Shown here: positions 24,479-32,937 of the stretch, piece after piece
How the letters are laid out: every line of letters starts with the position of its first letter
Position numbering within the stretch: position 1 is the first letter of the stretch
NCBI GenBank assembly: GCA_015229045.1
Contig: JADGCJ010000004.1
Coordinates: 22,931-86,930 of the forward strand
DNA length: 64,000 nucleotides
Direction of reading: 5' to 3'
Source of the DNA: Magnetococcales bacterium
GTDB lineage: Bacteria; Pseudomonadota; Magnetococcia; Magnetococcales; DC0425bin3
The notes under the pieces: model-generated
Seen by the model: only the letters and a program-made list of their open reading frames with translations
Database searches by the model: none
Told to the model about the DNA's origin: nothing
Program-made: the position numbers and the translations under genes

Positions 24479-25744
24479 ATGAACCTTTTCATCAAGGATG
24501 CCCGACTTCTCGATGACCGGAGGGTCGATATTCATATCGAGAAGGGCTTGATCACCGCAATGGACGGCAAGTTGCCCCCGCCCCCGCCAGGCACGGAGGT
24601 TCTGGACGCTCGGGGCATGGTGGCAACCCCTGGCTTGATCAACGGACATACCCACGCCGCGATGACCCTGTTCCGGGGCTATGGCGATGACATGTTCCTC
24701 ATGGACTGGCTGCAAAACCGCATCTGGCCCGCCGAAGCCAAAATGAGCGAGGAGGATATCTACTGGGGTACCAAGCTCGCCTGTCTGGAGATGATCCGCT
24801 CGGGGACAGTGCAGTTTCACGACATGTACTGGCAATATCACGCCGTGGCGCGGGCTGTGGATGACATGGGCCTGCGAGCCGGAATCGGGGCGATCCTCCT
24901 TGACGTCGCCGGGGTGGAACAGGGGGATCATCTCCAGGAACTCTCCGAGCAACTTTACGACGAAACGAGTCGCTATTCGCAACGTATCCGGTATGAACAC
25001 TCACCACACGCCATCTATACGGTCAGCGAGGCCCGTTTGCGCTGGGTGGCCGAGTTTTCGGAGAAAAGGGGAACCCTGGTCCATATTCATCTTTCCGAAA
25101 CCGCGCGCGAGGTCTCCGAATGTCAGGCGCAACATGGTGTGCGTCCGGCCTTTTATCTGGATCGGGTGGGGCTGCTCAACCCCCGGGTCTATCTGGCGCA
25201 CGGAGTGCATCTGGACGCCGCCGAGCTGGATCTGATCGCCGAGCGCAATGCCACCCTGGTCACCAACCCCGTTTCCAATATGAAGTTGGCGGTGGGGGGA
25301 ACGTTCCCCTACCAGGAGGTGGCACGGCGCGGCATCAATATGGCCATTGGTACGGATGGAGCTGCCTCCAACAACAGCCTGGATCTGTTTCAGGATGTCA
25401 AAATTCTCGCCCTGCTGCAAAAACATGCCTCACACGATCCAACCACCCTCCCCGCCCGTGTCGCCTGGAAAATCCTCACCGGCGCCCGGGCGCCTGTTTT
25501 TGGTCAAAGCGGTCGCATCGCCCCCGGAGAAAAGGCCGATTTGTTGCTGTTGAACCTGGAGCAGGTGGAAATCACGCCGCATCATGACCTTATCTCCAAC
25601 CTGATCTACGCCGCCACGGGGCATGTCGTCGATACCATGGTGGTCGACGGCCGGATCCTCATGCGGGGTCGTCGCATCGATGGCGAAGAGGAGATTCGCC
25701 AGGAGGCGGCTGCTCGGGCACGATCCCTTTGTGTCAACAATTGA
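24479..25744 (+). CDS. mtaD: 5-methylthioadenosine/S-adenosylhomocysteine deaminase (MtaD-type amidohydrolase)
   Basis: 421 residues. An amidohydrolase-superfamily metalloenzyme: GLINGHTHAAMTLFRGYGDD (metal-binding HxH), IHLSETAREV (metal His), YLAHGVHLDAAELDLIAE (metal His) and GTDGAASNNSLDLFQDVK (metal Asp). The SNNSLD motif is typical of the MTA/SAH deaminase branch rather than guanine or cytosine deaminases. It would convert methylthioadenosine to methylthioinosine or SAH to SIH, feeding the phosphorylase encoded 82 nt upstream. Together they form a short salvage route for the by-product of polyamine or quorum-signal synthesis. Confidence 0.9.
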   Translation: MNLFIKDARLLDDRRVDIHIEKGLITAMDGKLPPPPPGTEVLDARGMVATPGLINGHTHAAMTLFRGYGDDMFLMDWLQNRIWPAEAKMSEEDIYWGTKLACLEMIRSGTVQFHDMYWQYHAVARAVDDMGLRAGIGAILLDVAGVEQGDHLQELSEQLYDETSRYSQRIRYEHSPHAIYTVSEARLRWVAEFSEKRGTLVHIHLSETAREVSECQAQHGVRPAFYLDRVGLLNPRVYLAHGVHLDAAELDLIAERNATLVTNPVSNMKLAVGGTFPYQEVARRGINMAIGTDGAASNNSLDLFQDVKILALLQKHASHDPTTLPARVAWKILTGARAPVFGQSGRIAPGEKADLLLLNLEQVEITPHHDLISNLIYAATGHVVDTMVVDGRILMRGRRIDGEEEIRQEAAARARSLCVNN

Positions 25745-25810
25745 TTCCGCTTTGAACCGAATCCATTTCGGGATGCGCGGTTTTTTGACAGGAAGACGTG
25801 GAGAACGGTC

Positions 25811-26692
25811 ATGATCCTGGTCACCGGCTGTACGGGTCTGGTTGGCTACTCTTTGGTGCATCGTCTGGTTGAAGAGGGACGATTCGTGCGTGGACTGGCT
25901 CGCCATCAGCCCCACTGGCACGATCCGGCCTTATCGAATCTGCAATTTTATCGGGGATCCATCCTGGATGTCAGCGCCCTGGATGCGGCCATGGAGGGGG
26001 TGGAACAGGTGATCCACCTGGTGGGAATTCTGGTGGAGAGTGGTCAGAGCACCTTTGCCAATATTCACCACCTGGGAACACAAAATGTGGTCGATATAGC
26101 CAAGCGGCACGGGGTGAAGCGCTTCATCCATATGAGTTCCCTGGGCACCCGACCCCAGGCGGCCAGTCTCTACCATCGCACCAAATGGGCAGCGGAAGAG
26201 TACCTCCGTCATAGCGGAATTCCCTACACCATCCTGCGTCCCTCGGTCATTTTTGGTCCACGCGACAACTTCGTCAACCAGTTTGCCCGCATGATGCGTT
26301 ACCAGCCGTTCATGCCCATCCTGGGCGACGGTCTCTCTCGCATGCAGCCCATTTGGGTCGAGGATGTCGTTCATTGCGTGGTGGCAGCACTCGATGATCC
26401 GGATACGCTGGGCCACACCTTCGAGCTGGGCGGACCGGAACGCCTCACCTTCGTCGATATCATGGAGACCATTGCCGCGACCATGGGCAAGAGCCGCATG
26501 AAGCTCTTTCTGCCCATGCCCCTGCTGCGCCTGGAGGCGGCCATCATGGAACGCCTCCTGCCCCGCCCGCCCCTGACATCCGACCAGTTGATCATGCTCC
26601 GCGAAGAGAACATATGCGATATCGATCCCATGGTCAGAACCTTCAAGATCGAACCGCGCAATTTCCGCGAGGGAATCCGTACCTATCTTTAA
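25811..26692 (+). CDS. Atypical SDR, complex I NDUFA9-like family protein
   Basis: 293 residues; GTGGAG before the ATG serves as ribosome site. N-terminal NAD(P)-binding GCTGLVGYSLV (residues 6-16), then VIHLVGILVESGQSTFANIHHLGTQNVVDIAKRHGVKRFIHMSSLG and a modified active site YHRTKWAAEEYLR. The sequence VIFGPRDNFVNQFARM is a hallmark of NDUFA9-type atypical SDRs, which in Alphaproteobacteria and mitochondria associate with respiratory complex I or act in quinone/flavin metabolism. The C-terminal TSDQLIMLREENICD motif is also typical of the group. Cytoplasmic or peripheral at the membrane; exact role unknown. Confidence 0.85.
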   Translation: MILVTGCTGLVGYSLVHRLVEEGRFVRGLARHQPHWHDPALSNLQFYRGSILDVSALDAAMEGVEQVIHLVGILVESGQSTFANIHHLGTQNVVDIAKRHGVKRFIHMSSLGTRPQAASLYHRTKWAAEEYLRHSGIPYTILRPSVIFGPRDNFVNQFARMMRYQPFMPILGDGLSRMQPIWVEDVVHCVVAALDDPDTLGHTFELGGPERLTFVDIMETIAATMGKSRMKLFLPMPLLRLEAAIMERLLPRPPLTSDQLIMLREENICDIDPMVRTFKIEPRNFREGIRTYL

Positions 26693-26709
26693 AAAAAACG
26701 GCCCTGGGC

Positions 26710-26757
26710 GAGAACCTGTCAAAAACGGGACCAGGGGGGCTGGCCCCCCGGCAGGCC
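26710..26757 (-). repeat. Modular hairpin repeat, copy R3 (right module only)
   Basis: GAACCTGTCAAAAACGGGACC followed by CAGGGGGGCTGGCCCCCCGG corresponds to the right end of the family in minus orientation. The left module and the GGGGC hairpin are absent. Confidence 0.7.
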
Positions 26758-26758
26758 A

Positions 26759-26800
26759 ACAAACAACCCCCCCGGAGGAGATCTCCAGGGAGGTGTTTGT
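26759..26800. repeat. Inverted repeat between convergent genes
   Basis: ACAAACA at the left and TGTTTGT at the right bracket CCCCCCC ... GGAGGAGATCTCC ... GGGAGG, so the whole can fold into one imperfect hairpin of about 42 nt. No T-run follows on either strand. It could end transcription for both convergent transcripts, but this is uncertain. Confidence 0.5.
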
Positions 26801-26831
26801 CGTTCCAGATCGATCGACGGCAGTTTCTGGA

Positions 26832-28511
26832 TCAATTCTGGTCTTGCCGTCCCTCTTTCCATTGCCCGGGGGAGACTTTGCCACCCGAAGAGCTGTCGCC
26901 GCCCGCGCAGAGATTTGCAGGCGTAAGGGAGTTGACAGCAGTCACGACGGCGTCATCGTAGGTGAGGGTAAAACCGGAGCCAAACGTCACCTGCCCTCCG
27001 GACAGAACGGAACCGTTCAGCTCGCCATTATTACCCACCTGAATTCTCGTGGAACCGGACGGTGCGTAGACCACTCCGGCTATGCTGGCATTGTTCCCGG
27101 CAGTCAACGAGGAGTAGACATACATACCGAAATTGGCCGCACTGCCGCCCGTATTCAGTTGGAGATTGTTGCCAAATTCGGCGCTCTGTACATAGAGCTT
27201 GACGACACCGCTCGGGGACACGACGAGGCTGACATTGTTGCTGCTGTTGCCACCACCTCCTCCTCCTGATCCACCATGGCCTCCCGATCCACCGTCAGCA
27301 AAAGCGGGTTTCATTTCCAGCCAGCCAAACCACTTTTTCCATGGAAAGTCCAGGAGGCTACCATGTCCTCCGGAACCACCATGTCCACCACCTCCGGAAC
27401 CACCATGCCCACCACCACCACTGCTTGTATTCAACTGGGAGATGTAATAGGTTCCTGGCGCCATTTTGAGCGTCGCATTGTTGCCAAGGTCGAGCCGGTT
27501 GATGTAGTAGGTTCCATCTGAAACATTGAAAGTGACGGTTGTATTATTGGAGACCGTTATATTTCCATACTGCCCGGTTCCCAGAGCGGCATTGCTGGAC
27601 ACAGTCACGTCGCCCTGAGCACCCGTACTCGCGATAAAGGCGGGCAGGTCAACCAGAGCCACGGTCTGTTTTTCCAGCTCACCGGCGCTGGTCAGAACAT
27701 TGCAGTCCCCCATACAGTCCCTGTGCCAGTGGCCCCAGCCACCACAGCTTCCCCAGCCGGTCCAGTTGTCTTCGCCACGATTGCCTGACCGGCCATCATC
27801 CCGCCCGCCATGACCGCCCGACCCGCCACCGCCATGACCGCCCGATCCGCCATCGGCAAAAGCGGGTTGGACGATATCCAACGAACAAAACAATTGCTTC
27901 CATGGATAATCCAGAAGACCGCCGTGGTGTCCACCACCCGAGTTGCCATGCCCCCCACCACCCCCGGAATGACCACGACCGCGTTTCCAGTCGTTGTCAT
28001 TATGGTGATCGGTGCTGGTCTTGCAGGGAATGACACCCTTGCCATTCATCTTGGCGCGGTCGTCAATGGTCAATCCGGCGTTGGCAACCAGGGCGTAGCT
28101 GCTGCAAACACCACCCGTGCTGCATGTCACCCCCGGAAACCTGGCGGCACGTCGACCTCTGCTCTCTTTCACGATGACGGTCCATGAATTGGCCGTACCC
28201 GGTGTGGGGCGAAAGATCGTCACGAATTGACCGGCACTGGCAACGCTTTGCGTCACCACGACGTCGTTGCCGACCTTGGTCATTCCGGACAGCTTGGTCG
28301 GATCGCAATTGTTGGCTTTCAACTGGGCAAGAATCGCCTGTGTGCCGGCTTCGGCCAGGTTCAACGCCTTGTCGGAAGCCGCATGTTCAGAATCGGCCTT
28401 TTTGCCCGAGGTGTACATTTTGGCCAGGATAACCCCCGCCGCGCCCAACGCTGCCGTCAGGACGATAGCCGTGACAACCATGGAGCCCCGCTGCCGATCA
28501 AACCTCTTCAT
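26832..28511 (-). CDS. PilX-like pilus protein 1, Gly/His-rich, MSHA locus (MshP/Q position)
   Basis: 559 residues from the ATG at 28511 (GGAGAAAG upstream). The N-terminal 70 residues are PilX-type: QRGSMVVTAIVLTAALGAAGVILAKMY as a single membrane helix, then NLAEAGTQAILAQLKANNC. The rest is a predicted beta-helix-like domain built of -GNN-, -APGTYYI-QL- and -LYVQSAEFGNN- units ending SPGQWKE. Two Gly/Ser/His-rich linkers each carry the same module, LLD(Y/F)PWK..F..L....PAFADGG (about positions 27849-27925 and 27289-27365). Exported and probably pilus-tip or surface associated, by analogy with PilX and PilY partners. First of three tandem relatives by map position, last by transcription order. 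Confidence 0.7.
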   Translation of the reverse strand: MKRFDRQRGSMVVTAIVLTAALGAAGVILAKMYTSGKKADSEHAASDKALNLAEAGTQAILAQLKANNCDPTKLSGMTKVGNDVVVTQSVASAGQFVTIFRPTPGTANSWTVIVKESRGRRAARFPGVTCSTGGVCSSYALVANAGLTIDDRAKMNGKGVIPCKTSTDHHNDNDWKRGRGHSGGGGGHGNSGGGHHGGLLDYPWKQLFCSLDIVQPAFADGGSGGHGGGGSGGHGGRDDGRSGNRGEDNWTGWGSCGGWGHWHRDCMGDCNVLTSAGELEKQTVALVDLPAFIASTGAQGDVTVSSNAALGTGQYGNITVSNNTTVTFNVSDGTYYINRLDLGNNATLKMAPGTYYISQLNTSSGGGGHGGSGGGGHGGSGGHGSLLDFPWKKWFGWLEMKPAFADGGSGGHGGSGGGGGGNSSNNVSLVVSPSGVVKLYVQSAEFGNNLQLNTGGSAANFGMYVYSSLTAGNNASIAGVVYAPSGSTRIQVGNNGELNGSVLSGGQVTFGSGFTLTYDDAVVTAVNSLTPANLCAGGDSSSGGKVSPGQWKEGRQDQN

Positions 28512-28528
28512 AGACTTTCTCCGCGCAA

Positions 28529-29761
28529 TTAGAATTGCTCTTTCCATGACCCGGGAGTGATGGTGCCGCCACCCCCGGCAGAACATGAAATACCCAATGC
28601 CGTCACGGCAGCCGAAGCAGAAGAGTCATATGTCACGTCATCGTTGTTGCCCAATGTGACACTGCCCCCTGAAACAATGGATCCATGCAGGTTTCCGTTA
28701 TTGCCTAACTGGACCGTTGCAGTACTGGATGGGGCATCAACCACCCCAAAAATATTGGCATCGTTGCCGACCCGGAACAGGGTATAGGCGTAGATGCCGA
28801 GATTGGCTATCGTGCCGTTGTTGTTCAAATTGGCGTTATTTCCAATGGCTGCACTCTCCACATACAGTTTGGCAACACCATTGGGCGTCACCACCAGATT
28901 GTTGTCATTACCCAGCGTCAGTTGCGAAACATGGTATGTTCCAGGTGCCATATTGAGCGTCACGTTATTGCCGAGGACAATCTGGTCAAAATGATACGTC
29001 CCACCCGATGCATTGAAAGTCAGGGTGGCATTGTTACCAACCGTCACATTTTGATAATTTCCGGCTCCCCTTATCGAAGAACCGTTATTGTCCACACTGA
29101 AGCTGCCATCGACGTTGCTGCTTGTCACGAAGGCGGGCAATGCCGGAATGGACACGGTGCGTGATTCCAGAGCGCCGGCGCTGGTTATGACGTTGCAGTT
29201 CCCAGTCTGTCCACCTCCTCCCGATCCGCCATGGCCACCACTCCCTCCCGATCCGCCGTGGCCATCTGATCCGCCACCACTGCAAGCAGTGACGTCGTGC
29301 CCATTGATCTGGATGTTGTTACCTACGTCCAGCAGAGCGTCGCCAACAACAGCGTAGGAACACCCTGCATTGTTGCCACATTGCAACCCTGGAAAATTCA
29401 CGACGCGGCGACTGCCACTGGCTGCCGAGGTCACCGCCCAGGTGTTGCTCCCGGTGGAATGAAAAGTCACCCTGAATACACCCTGCCCCGTAATGGTCTG
29501 AGTGACCACGACATCGCTGCCGTTCATGGCTGCGCCGGACAACAGGGTTGGGTTGCAATTGTTGGCTTTCAGTTGGGCGAGGATCAGCTGGGTACCGGAT
29601 TCGGTCAAGTTGAACTCTTTGTCGCCGGCGGAGTTCTGCATGTTGGCGACGTTGCCCGATTGGTACATATTGGATATCGCAACTCCGGCGACTCCCAATG
29701 CCACGATGATGACAAGTGCTGCTGTCGCCAGGGATCCCCGTTGTTGCTGTACGCGTCTCAT
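28529..29761 (-). CDS. PilX-like pilus protein 2, MSHA locus
   Basis: 410 residues with the same plan as its neighbours: a PilX-like N-terminus (RGSLATAALVIIVALGVAGVAISNMY, then FNLTESGTQLILAQLKANNC). Segment A follows (about residues 134-252, AVVGDALLDVGNN ... CNVITSAGALE ... IPALPAF ... NATLTFNASG), with a Gly/Ser/His linker. Segment B comes next (about 254-398, GTYHFDQIVLGNN ... MAPGTYHVSQLTLG ... KLYVESAAIGNN ... AVTALGISC), and then the tail TITPGSWKEQF. The repeated -GNN- turns suggest a beta-solenoid. It lies 17 nt upstream of PilX-like 1 in transcription direction. The order A then B is the reference for the swapped third copy. Confidence 0.7.
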   Translation of the reverse strand: MRRVQQQRGSLATAALVIIVALGVAGVAISNMYQSGNVANMQNSAGDKEFNLTESGTQLILAQLKANNCNPTLLSGAAMNGSDVVVTQTITGQGVFRVTFHSTGSNTWAVTSAASGSRRVVNFPGLQCGNNAGCSYAVVGDALLDVGNNIQINGHDVTACSGGGSDGHGGSGGSGGHGGSGGGGQTGNCNVITSAGALESRTVSIPALPAFVTSSNVDGSFSVDNNGSSIRGAGNYQNVTVGNNATLTFNASGGTYHFDQIVLGNNVTLNMAPGTYHVSQLTLGNDNNLVVTPNGVAKLYVESAAIGNNANLNNNGTIANLGIYAYTLFRVGNDANIFGVVDAPSSTATVQLGNNGNLHGSIVSGGSVTLGNNDDVTYDSSASAAVTALGISCSAGGGGTITPGSWKEQF

Positions 29762-29781
29762 GGCAAGTTCCCCTTACAATT

Positions 29782-30957
29782 TCAGAAGTTTTCTTTCCAC
29801 GACCCTGGAGTGATGGTGCCGCCACCGCCACCGCCACCACCGCCCGACGTAAAGGTGAGGGTGCCGTTATTGCTGATCGTGATATCGTCATACTGTCCTG
29901 GTGCCAGGGGACCGCTGGTCTTGCTGCCATTGGCCAGGGTACTGGCCACAAAGGCGGGCAGGGCCGGAATGGTCACATTCTGGGATTGTCGGGCACCGGC
30001 ACTGGTGACGACGTTACAACTTCCCCCACAACTCCCAACATTGCTGCCATTGATCTGGGAATTGTTGCCTACAGCCAAACTGGCGTTACCCACGATGGGG
30101 TAAGGGCACCCGCCACCCCCTGAACACGCAACACCCAGCGACGTCACAGCAGACGATTCGGCAGAGCCATAAGTGACCAGGTCGTTGTTACCCAGAGAGA
30201 CGGGGCCATTTGAAACAACGGATCCTTGCAGATTGGTATTATTGCCAAGCTGGATCGATACGGCACCGGACGATGCATTCATCACCCCATGGATGTTCGC
30301 ATTGTTGCCAACCTGGAGCGAGGTATAGGCATAGATCCCGAGGTTGGCGGCGCTGCCTCCATTGTTCAGGTTGGCATTATTGCCGATATTTGCGCTCTGT
30401 ACATATATTTTGACAACTCCGCTCGGGGTCACTACTAGGCTGTTATTATTGCCCAATGACAGTTGTGCAATATAATAAGTCCCAGGGGCCATATTGACTG
30501 TCGCGTTATTGCCGAGGGTGAGGCGATCCATGGCGTAGGTTCCATTGCCGCTGCTGCAGTTCAACCCCGGAAAATTGGTGACGCGGCGACTGCCAACCGC
30601 CGCCGCAGTGACCGACCAGGTGTTCCCCGTCCCGGTAGGCTTTTGAAAGGTCACCGTGAATGACCCCTGGTTGGCAATGCTCTGTGTCACCACGGTGGTT
30701 GTGTTGCCACCGCTTGTCGTCGTTGACGCTCCGGATAGTGCGGTGGGATCACAACCGTTGGCTTTCAGTTGTGCCAGGATCGATTCGGTACCAGCATCAG
30801 CCAGATTGAAGGCCTTGTCACCAGCGACGTTCTGCGTACCTGCGCTCTGGCTCGACTGGTACATCCTGGACAGGACAACCCCGGCGACACCCAACGCCAC
30901 CATCAGAACAAGAGCCGTCATGGCCAGGGATCCCCGCTGCTTACTGTATTTCATCAT
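29782..30957 (-). CDS. PilX-like pilus protein 3 with internal segments in swapped order, MSHA locus
   Basis: 391 residues; its ATG overlaps the stop of the MshO-like gene (ATGA). The N-terminus is the same PilX-like helix (RGSLAMTALVLMVALGVAGVVLSRMY ... FNLADAGTESILAQLKANGC). After NFPGLNCSSGN the protein goes directly into segment B (residues about 139-282, GTYAMDRLTLGNN ... MAPGTYYIAQLSLG ... AVTSLGVACSGGGG). Only then does segment A follow (284-372, YPIVGNASLAVGNN ... CNVVTSAGARQ ... IPALPAF ... GTLTFTSGG). It ends with the shared tail TITPGSWKENF. Both paralogues have A before B. The joins fall in Gly-codon runs. The product is predicted exported; the reading frame is intact. Confidence 0.7.
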   Translation of the reverse strand: MMKYSKQRGSLAMTALVLMVALGVAGVVLSRMYQSSQSAGTQNVAGDKAFNLADAGTESILAQLKANGCDPTALSGASTTTSGGNTTTVVTQSIANQGSFTVTFQKPTGTGNTWSVTAAAVGSRRVTNFPGLNCSSGNGTYAMDRLTLGNNATVNMAPGTYYIAQLSLGNNNSLVVTPSGVVKIYVQSANIGNNANLNNGGSAANLGIYAYTSLQVGNNANIHGVMNASSGAVSIQLGNNTNLQGSVVSNGPVSLGNNDLVTYGSAESSAVTSLGVACSGGGGCPYPIVGNASLAVGNNSQINGSNVGSCGGSCNVVTSAGARQSQNVTIPALPAFVASTLANGSKTSGPLAPGQYDDITISNNGTLTFTSGGGGGGGGGTITPGSWKENF

Positions 30958-31445
30958 GGATTCCTCACGTATACGGCAGTCCTGAACGGTACTGTTATGG
31001 TGCCACCCAATCCGTTCATGACAACCTGGATGGTAAAACTGATTGTAGCAAGATTTCTTGTGGCATCCCAGGTAAATTGCAGGGAGTTTTGCTGAACATT
31101 TTCCAACAAGGCAACCGCATTCATGAAAACAGTGGTCGTCGGCGTACCCGTTTGATCAAAAAGAACGGTGGCACCCAAATCGTTCGTGAACCGGATACTT
31201 CCGTTCCCGGTAGGCTGAGTCACGGAGGCAGCCGTGGCACCGCGCAGTTCTCTGATCATGACCTCCATGGCCGCCTTGGCCCTGGAAGGAATGGGCGTCA
31301 GATACATGTTGGCGATATAGGAGGAGTAGGCGCCGGCTGTCATTTTTCCGCCCACGCTTAAAAAAATCCCCAGGATCGCGATGGTGATGACCATCTCGAT
31401 CAATGTAAATCCAACCCCCTTTCCAGGTGACCGTGTCATGTTCAT
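30954..31445 (-). CDS. mshO: MshO-like minor pilin (PulJ/GspJ-type prepilin)
   Basis: 163 residues from the ATG at 31445 (an in-frame ATG two codons later is equally possible; the longest frame begins with TTG). The short leader ends in GVG before FTLIEMVITIAILGIFLSVGG, a type IV prepilin signal with Glu5. The body contains RAKAAMEVMIRELRGATAASV and a beta-rich C-terminal half with SLQFTWDATRNLATISF, as expected for a GspJ/MshO minor pilin. It lies between the MshD-like gene (stop 31451) and PilX-like 3 (ATGA overlap), exactly at the mshO place in the Vibrio order. Confidence 0.8.
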   Translation of the reverse strand: MNMTRSPGKGVGFTLIEMVITIAILGIFLSVGGKMTAGAYSSYIANMYLTPIPSRAKAAMEVMIRELRGATAASVTQPTGNGSIRFTNDLGATVLFDQTGTPTTTVFMNAVALLENVQQNSLQFTWDATRNLATISFTIQVVMNGLGGTITVPFRTAVYVRNP

Positions 31446-31450
31446 CTCAA

Positions 31451-31918
31451 TCAATAGTTGGCGAAGGTGGTCCAGGCTGAACCCAGCCTGTTGGCCGTGC
31501 TTCCATTACGGAACACATTGACGTAGACGCACTTGTAGCTCTCAGCGGTATAGACGCCGGTTCCATTGCACGTCATCGTACCGCCTGCCAGAGATCCTCC
31601 TTCGATGATCACCGTCCGGTCAAAGTTGATGTTGGCGCCAATGTCGATGTTGGTCTGACTGGGATAGTTGGCGGAGGTGATGCTGGCGAATCCACCTCCC
31701 ATGTACTTTTCAGAAATCATCTCTTCCAGCCGTTCCTGGGCCAGGTATTGCGCCTGCATCATCTCCCGGGCAAATTTGGCACCCGTGGCCACCTGAAAAT
31801 AGAGCGGCACAACGGCCAACAACGCGATGGAGACCACGACGATAAACACAATCAACTCGATGAGGGTGAAACCACTATCCGGAAGTCGGGAAGGTAACGA
31901 GAGGCGGTTCTCAGGCAT
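31451..31918 (-). CDS. mshD: MshD-like minor pilin (PilV/GspI-type prepilin)
   Basis: 155 residues. The prepilin leader ends LPDSG before FTLIELIVFIVVVSIALLAVVPLYFQ, with the Glu5 of processed type IV pilins. FAREMMQAQYLAQERLEEMISEKY is the conserved helix of MshD/PilV-type minor pilins. A pair of Cys near the C-terminus (TCNGTG ... SYKCVYV) may form the D-region disulfide. It starts 2 nt after the upstream MshC-like gene stops, so tight coupling is likely. Processed by prepilin peptidase and assembled into the pilus or its tip. Confidence 0.85.
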   Translation of the reverse strand: MPENRLSLPSRLPDSGFTLIELIVFIVVVSIALLAVVPLYFQVATGAKFAREMMQAQYLAQERLEEMISEKYMGGGFASITSANYPSQTNIDIGANINFDRTVIIEGGSLAGGTMTCNGTGVYTAESYKCVYVNVFRNGSTANRLGSAWTTFANY

Positions 31919-31920
31919 TT

Positions 31921-32334
31921 TCAGCGCACCAGACCCGTTGGAGTGACGATCTCCACCGTGGTGGAACTCGAACCCATGGTCAGCGTGATGGTGACACCCG
32001 CGCTCGACTGACCACGTCCGTCGAACGTGACATTGAAATCCGTCAACGTCACACCACTCAGAGTCGTTGTACTCAAAGTAGTTCCCGACGGATCGCGAAT
32101 CTGGTAGGTATCCGAAGCCGTGCGCAGGATTCTGTAGTCTCCGGTGCCCGTATTGGACATGGAGTAGGCCTGGGTCTGGCGAATATCCATGGCCAACTGA
32201 TCCGCATTGCTGCGCAATTGCAGGGTGACACCGGGTGATCTGGCAGTGGCATAGACAGACAAGACGGCAACCACCACGATCACCATGATCAATTCGATCA
32301 GAGTAAACCCTTGTTCCGCACGGATGGATCCCAT
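31921..32334 (-). CDS. mshC: MshC-like minor pilin (GspH/FimT-type prepilin)
   Basis: 137 residues from the ATG at 32334 with GAGGG upstream. The leader MGSIRAEQG is followed by FTLIELIMVIVVVAVLSVYA, then QLRSNADQLAMDIRQTQAYSMSNTGTGDYRI, a GspH/FimT hallmark, and a beta-rich C-terminus with FDGRGQSS (the 'F---G----g' motif of FimT). First gene of the C-D-O run. A 600-bp region without genes separates it from the upstream pilin gene, so it probably has its own promoter. Confidence 0.83.
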   Translation of the reverse strand: MGSIRAEQGFTLIELIMVIVVVAVLSVYATARSPGVTLQLRSNADQLAMDIRQTQAYSMSNTGTGDYRILRTASDTYQIRDPSGTTLSTTTLSGVTLTDFNVTFDGRGQSSAGVTITLTMGSSSTTVEIVTPTGLVR

Positions 32335-32937
32335 TGGACCCTCACAAGACCTGTCCGGGTCAATTGCACTGGGACGCCAGGGCAACCACAAAAGGCGCGC
32401 AAGGCTCCCAACTCAAACCGTGACATCCATGCCGCCGCAACCGCAGTGGAGCACCAGGATCACACGCCGCACCACCCTTTTTGCGCCAGCTTTTGCCGGA
32501 CGGACGCCCCCGCCATTCCGAACTCCCCGGTAAATCGACGGATGAGCGCTGCCGACTGTTCCGGGCTCCCCGGCAAAACAGCCAGCCCCGACACGGATCA
32601 GGGCACAAACAGCGGTCTCGATTCCCTGTATCGGGGCAAAACAGGCACTCTCCATGGCAGAGCGCGCGGCGGCAGGAGACTCCGTCCGATGCAACCGCAA
32701 GCGCTGACAAAAGAGACCCGGGTTTTTTGTGAGCGCAAACACCGATGCCCAAGGAAACGCCCACCCTGACAGGTGCTCAATCAGCCCCGAGCACCCAGTA
32801 TACCGACTCCGGGTGGTGCCATCCTGGTTTTCCACTCCAGCACCACCCGGCATATCAGTACGATAACCCAATCCACCGAAACACGAGCCAGGACTCCGCG
32901 TCATTAAATCGCAACCACCTGGAAGAAGCCATCAGGC
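32335..32937. other. 603-bp region without recognised genes inside the MSHA locus
   Basis: Several open frames cover it, up to 163 codons, but they contain no recognisable motif and are explained by the high GC content. It should hold the 3' end signals of the major pilin gene and the promoter of mshC-D-O-PilX, but I see no strong hairpin plus T-run and no clear promoter consensus. Confidence 0.4.

Noticed and set aside
26950..29300. Repeated GGN/CCN-rich DNA in the PilX-like genes as a possible CRISPR or minisatellite
   Set aside because: The repeats are in frame, irregular and encode Gly/Ser/His; there are no uniform repeat and spacer lengths and no cas genes.
26832..30957. Diversity-generating retroelement acting on the PilX-like genes
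   Set aside because: No reverse transcriptase or template repeat in the window, and differences between paralogues are not restricted to adenines; a segment swap explains the data better.
32360..32904. Overlapping open frames of 60-163 codons between mshC and the pilin gene
   Set aside because: No recognisable motifs, codon pattern unlike neighbours, no ribosome sites; explained by GC-rich non-coding DNA.
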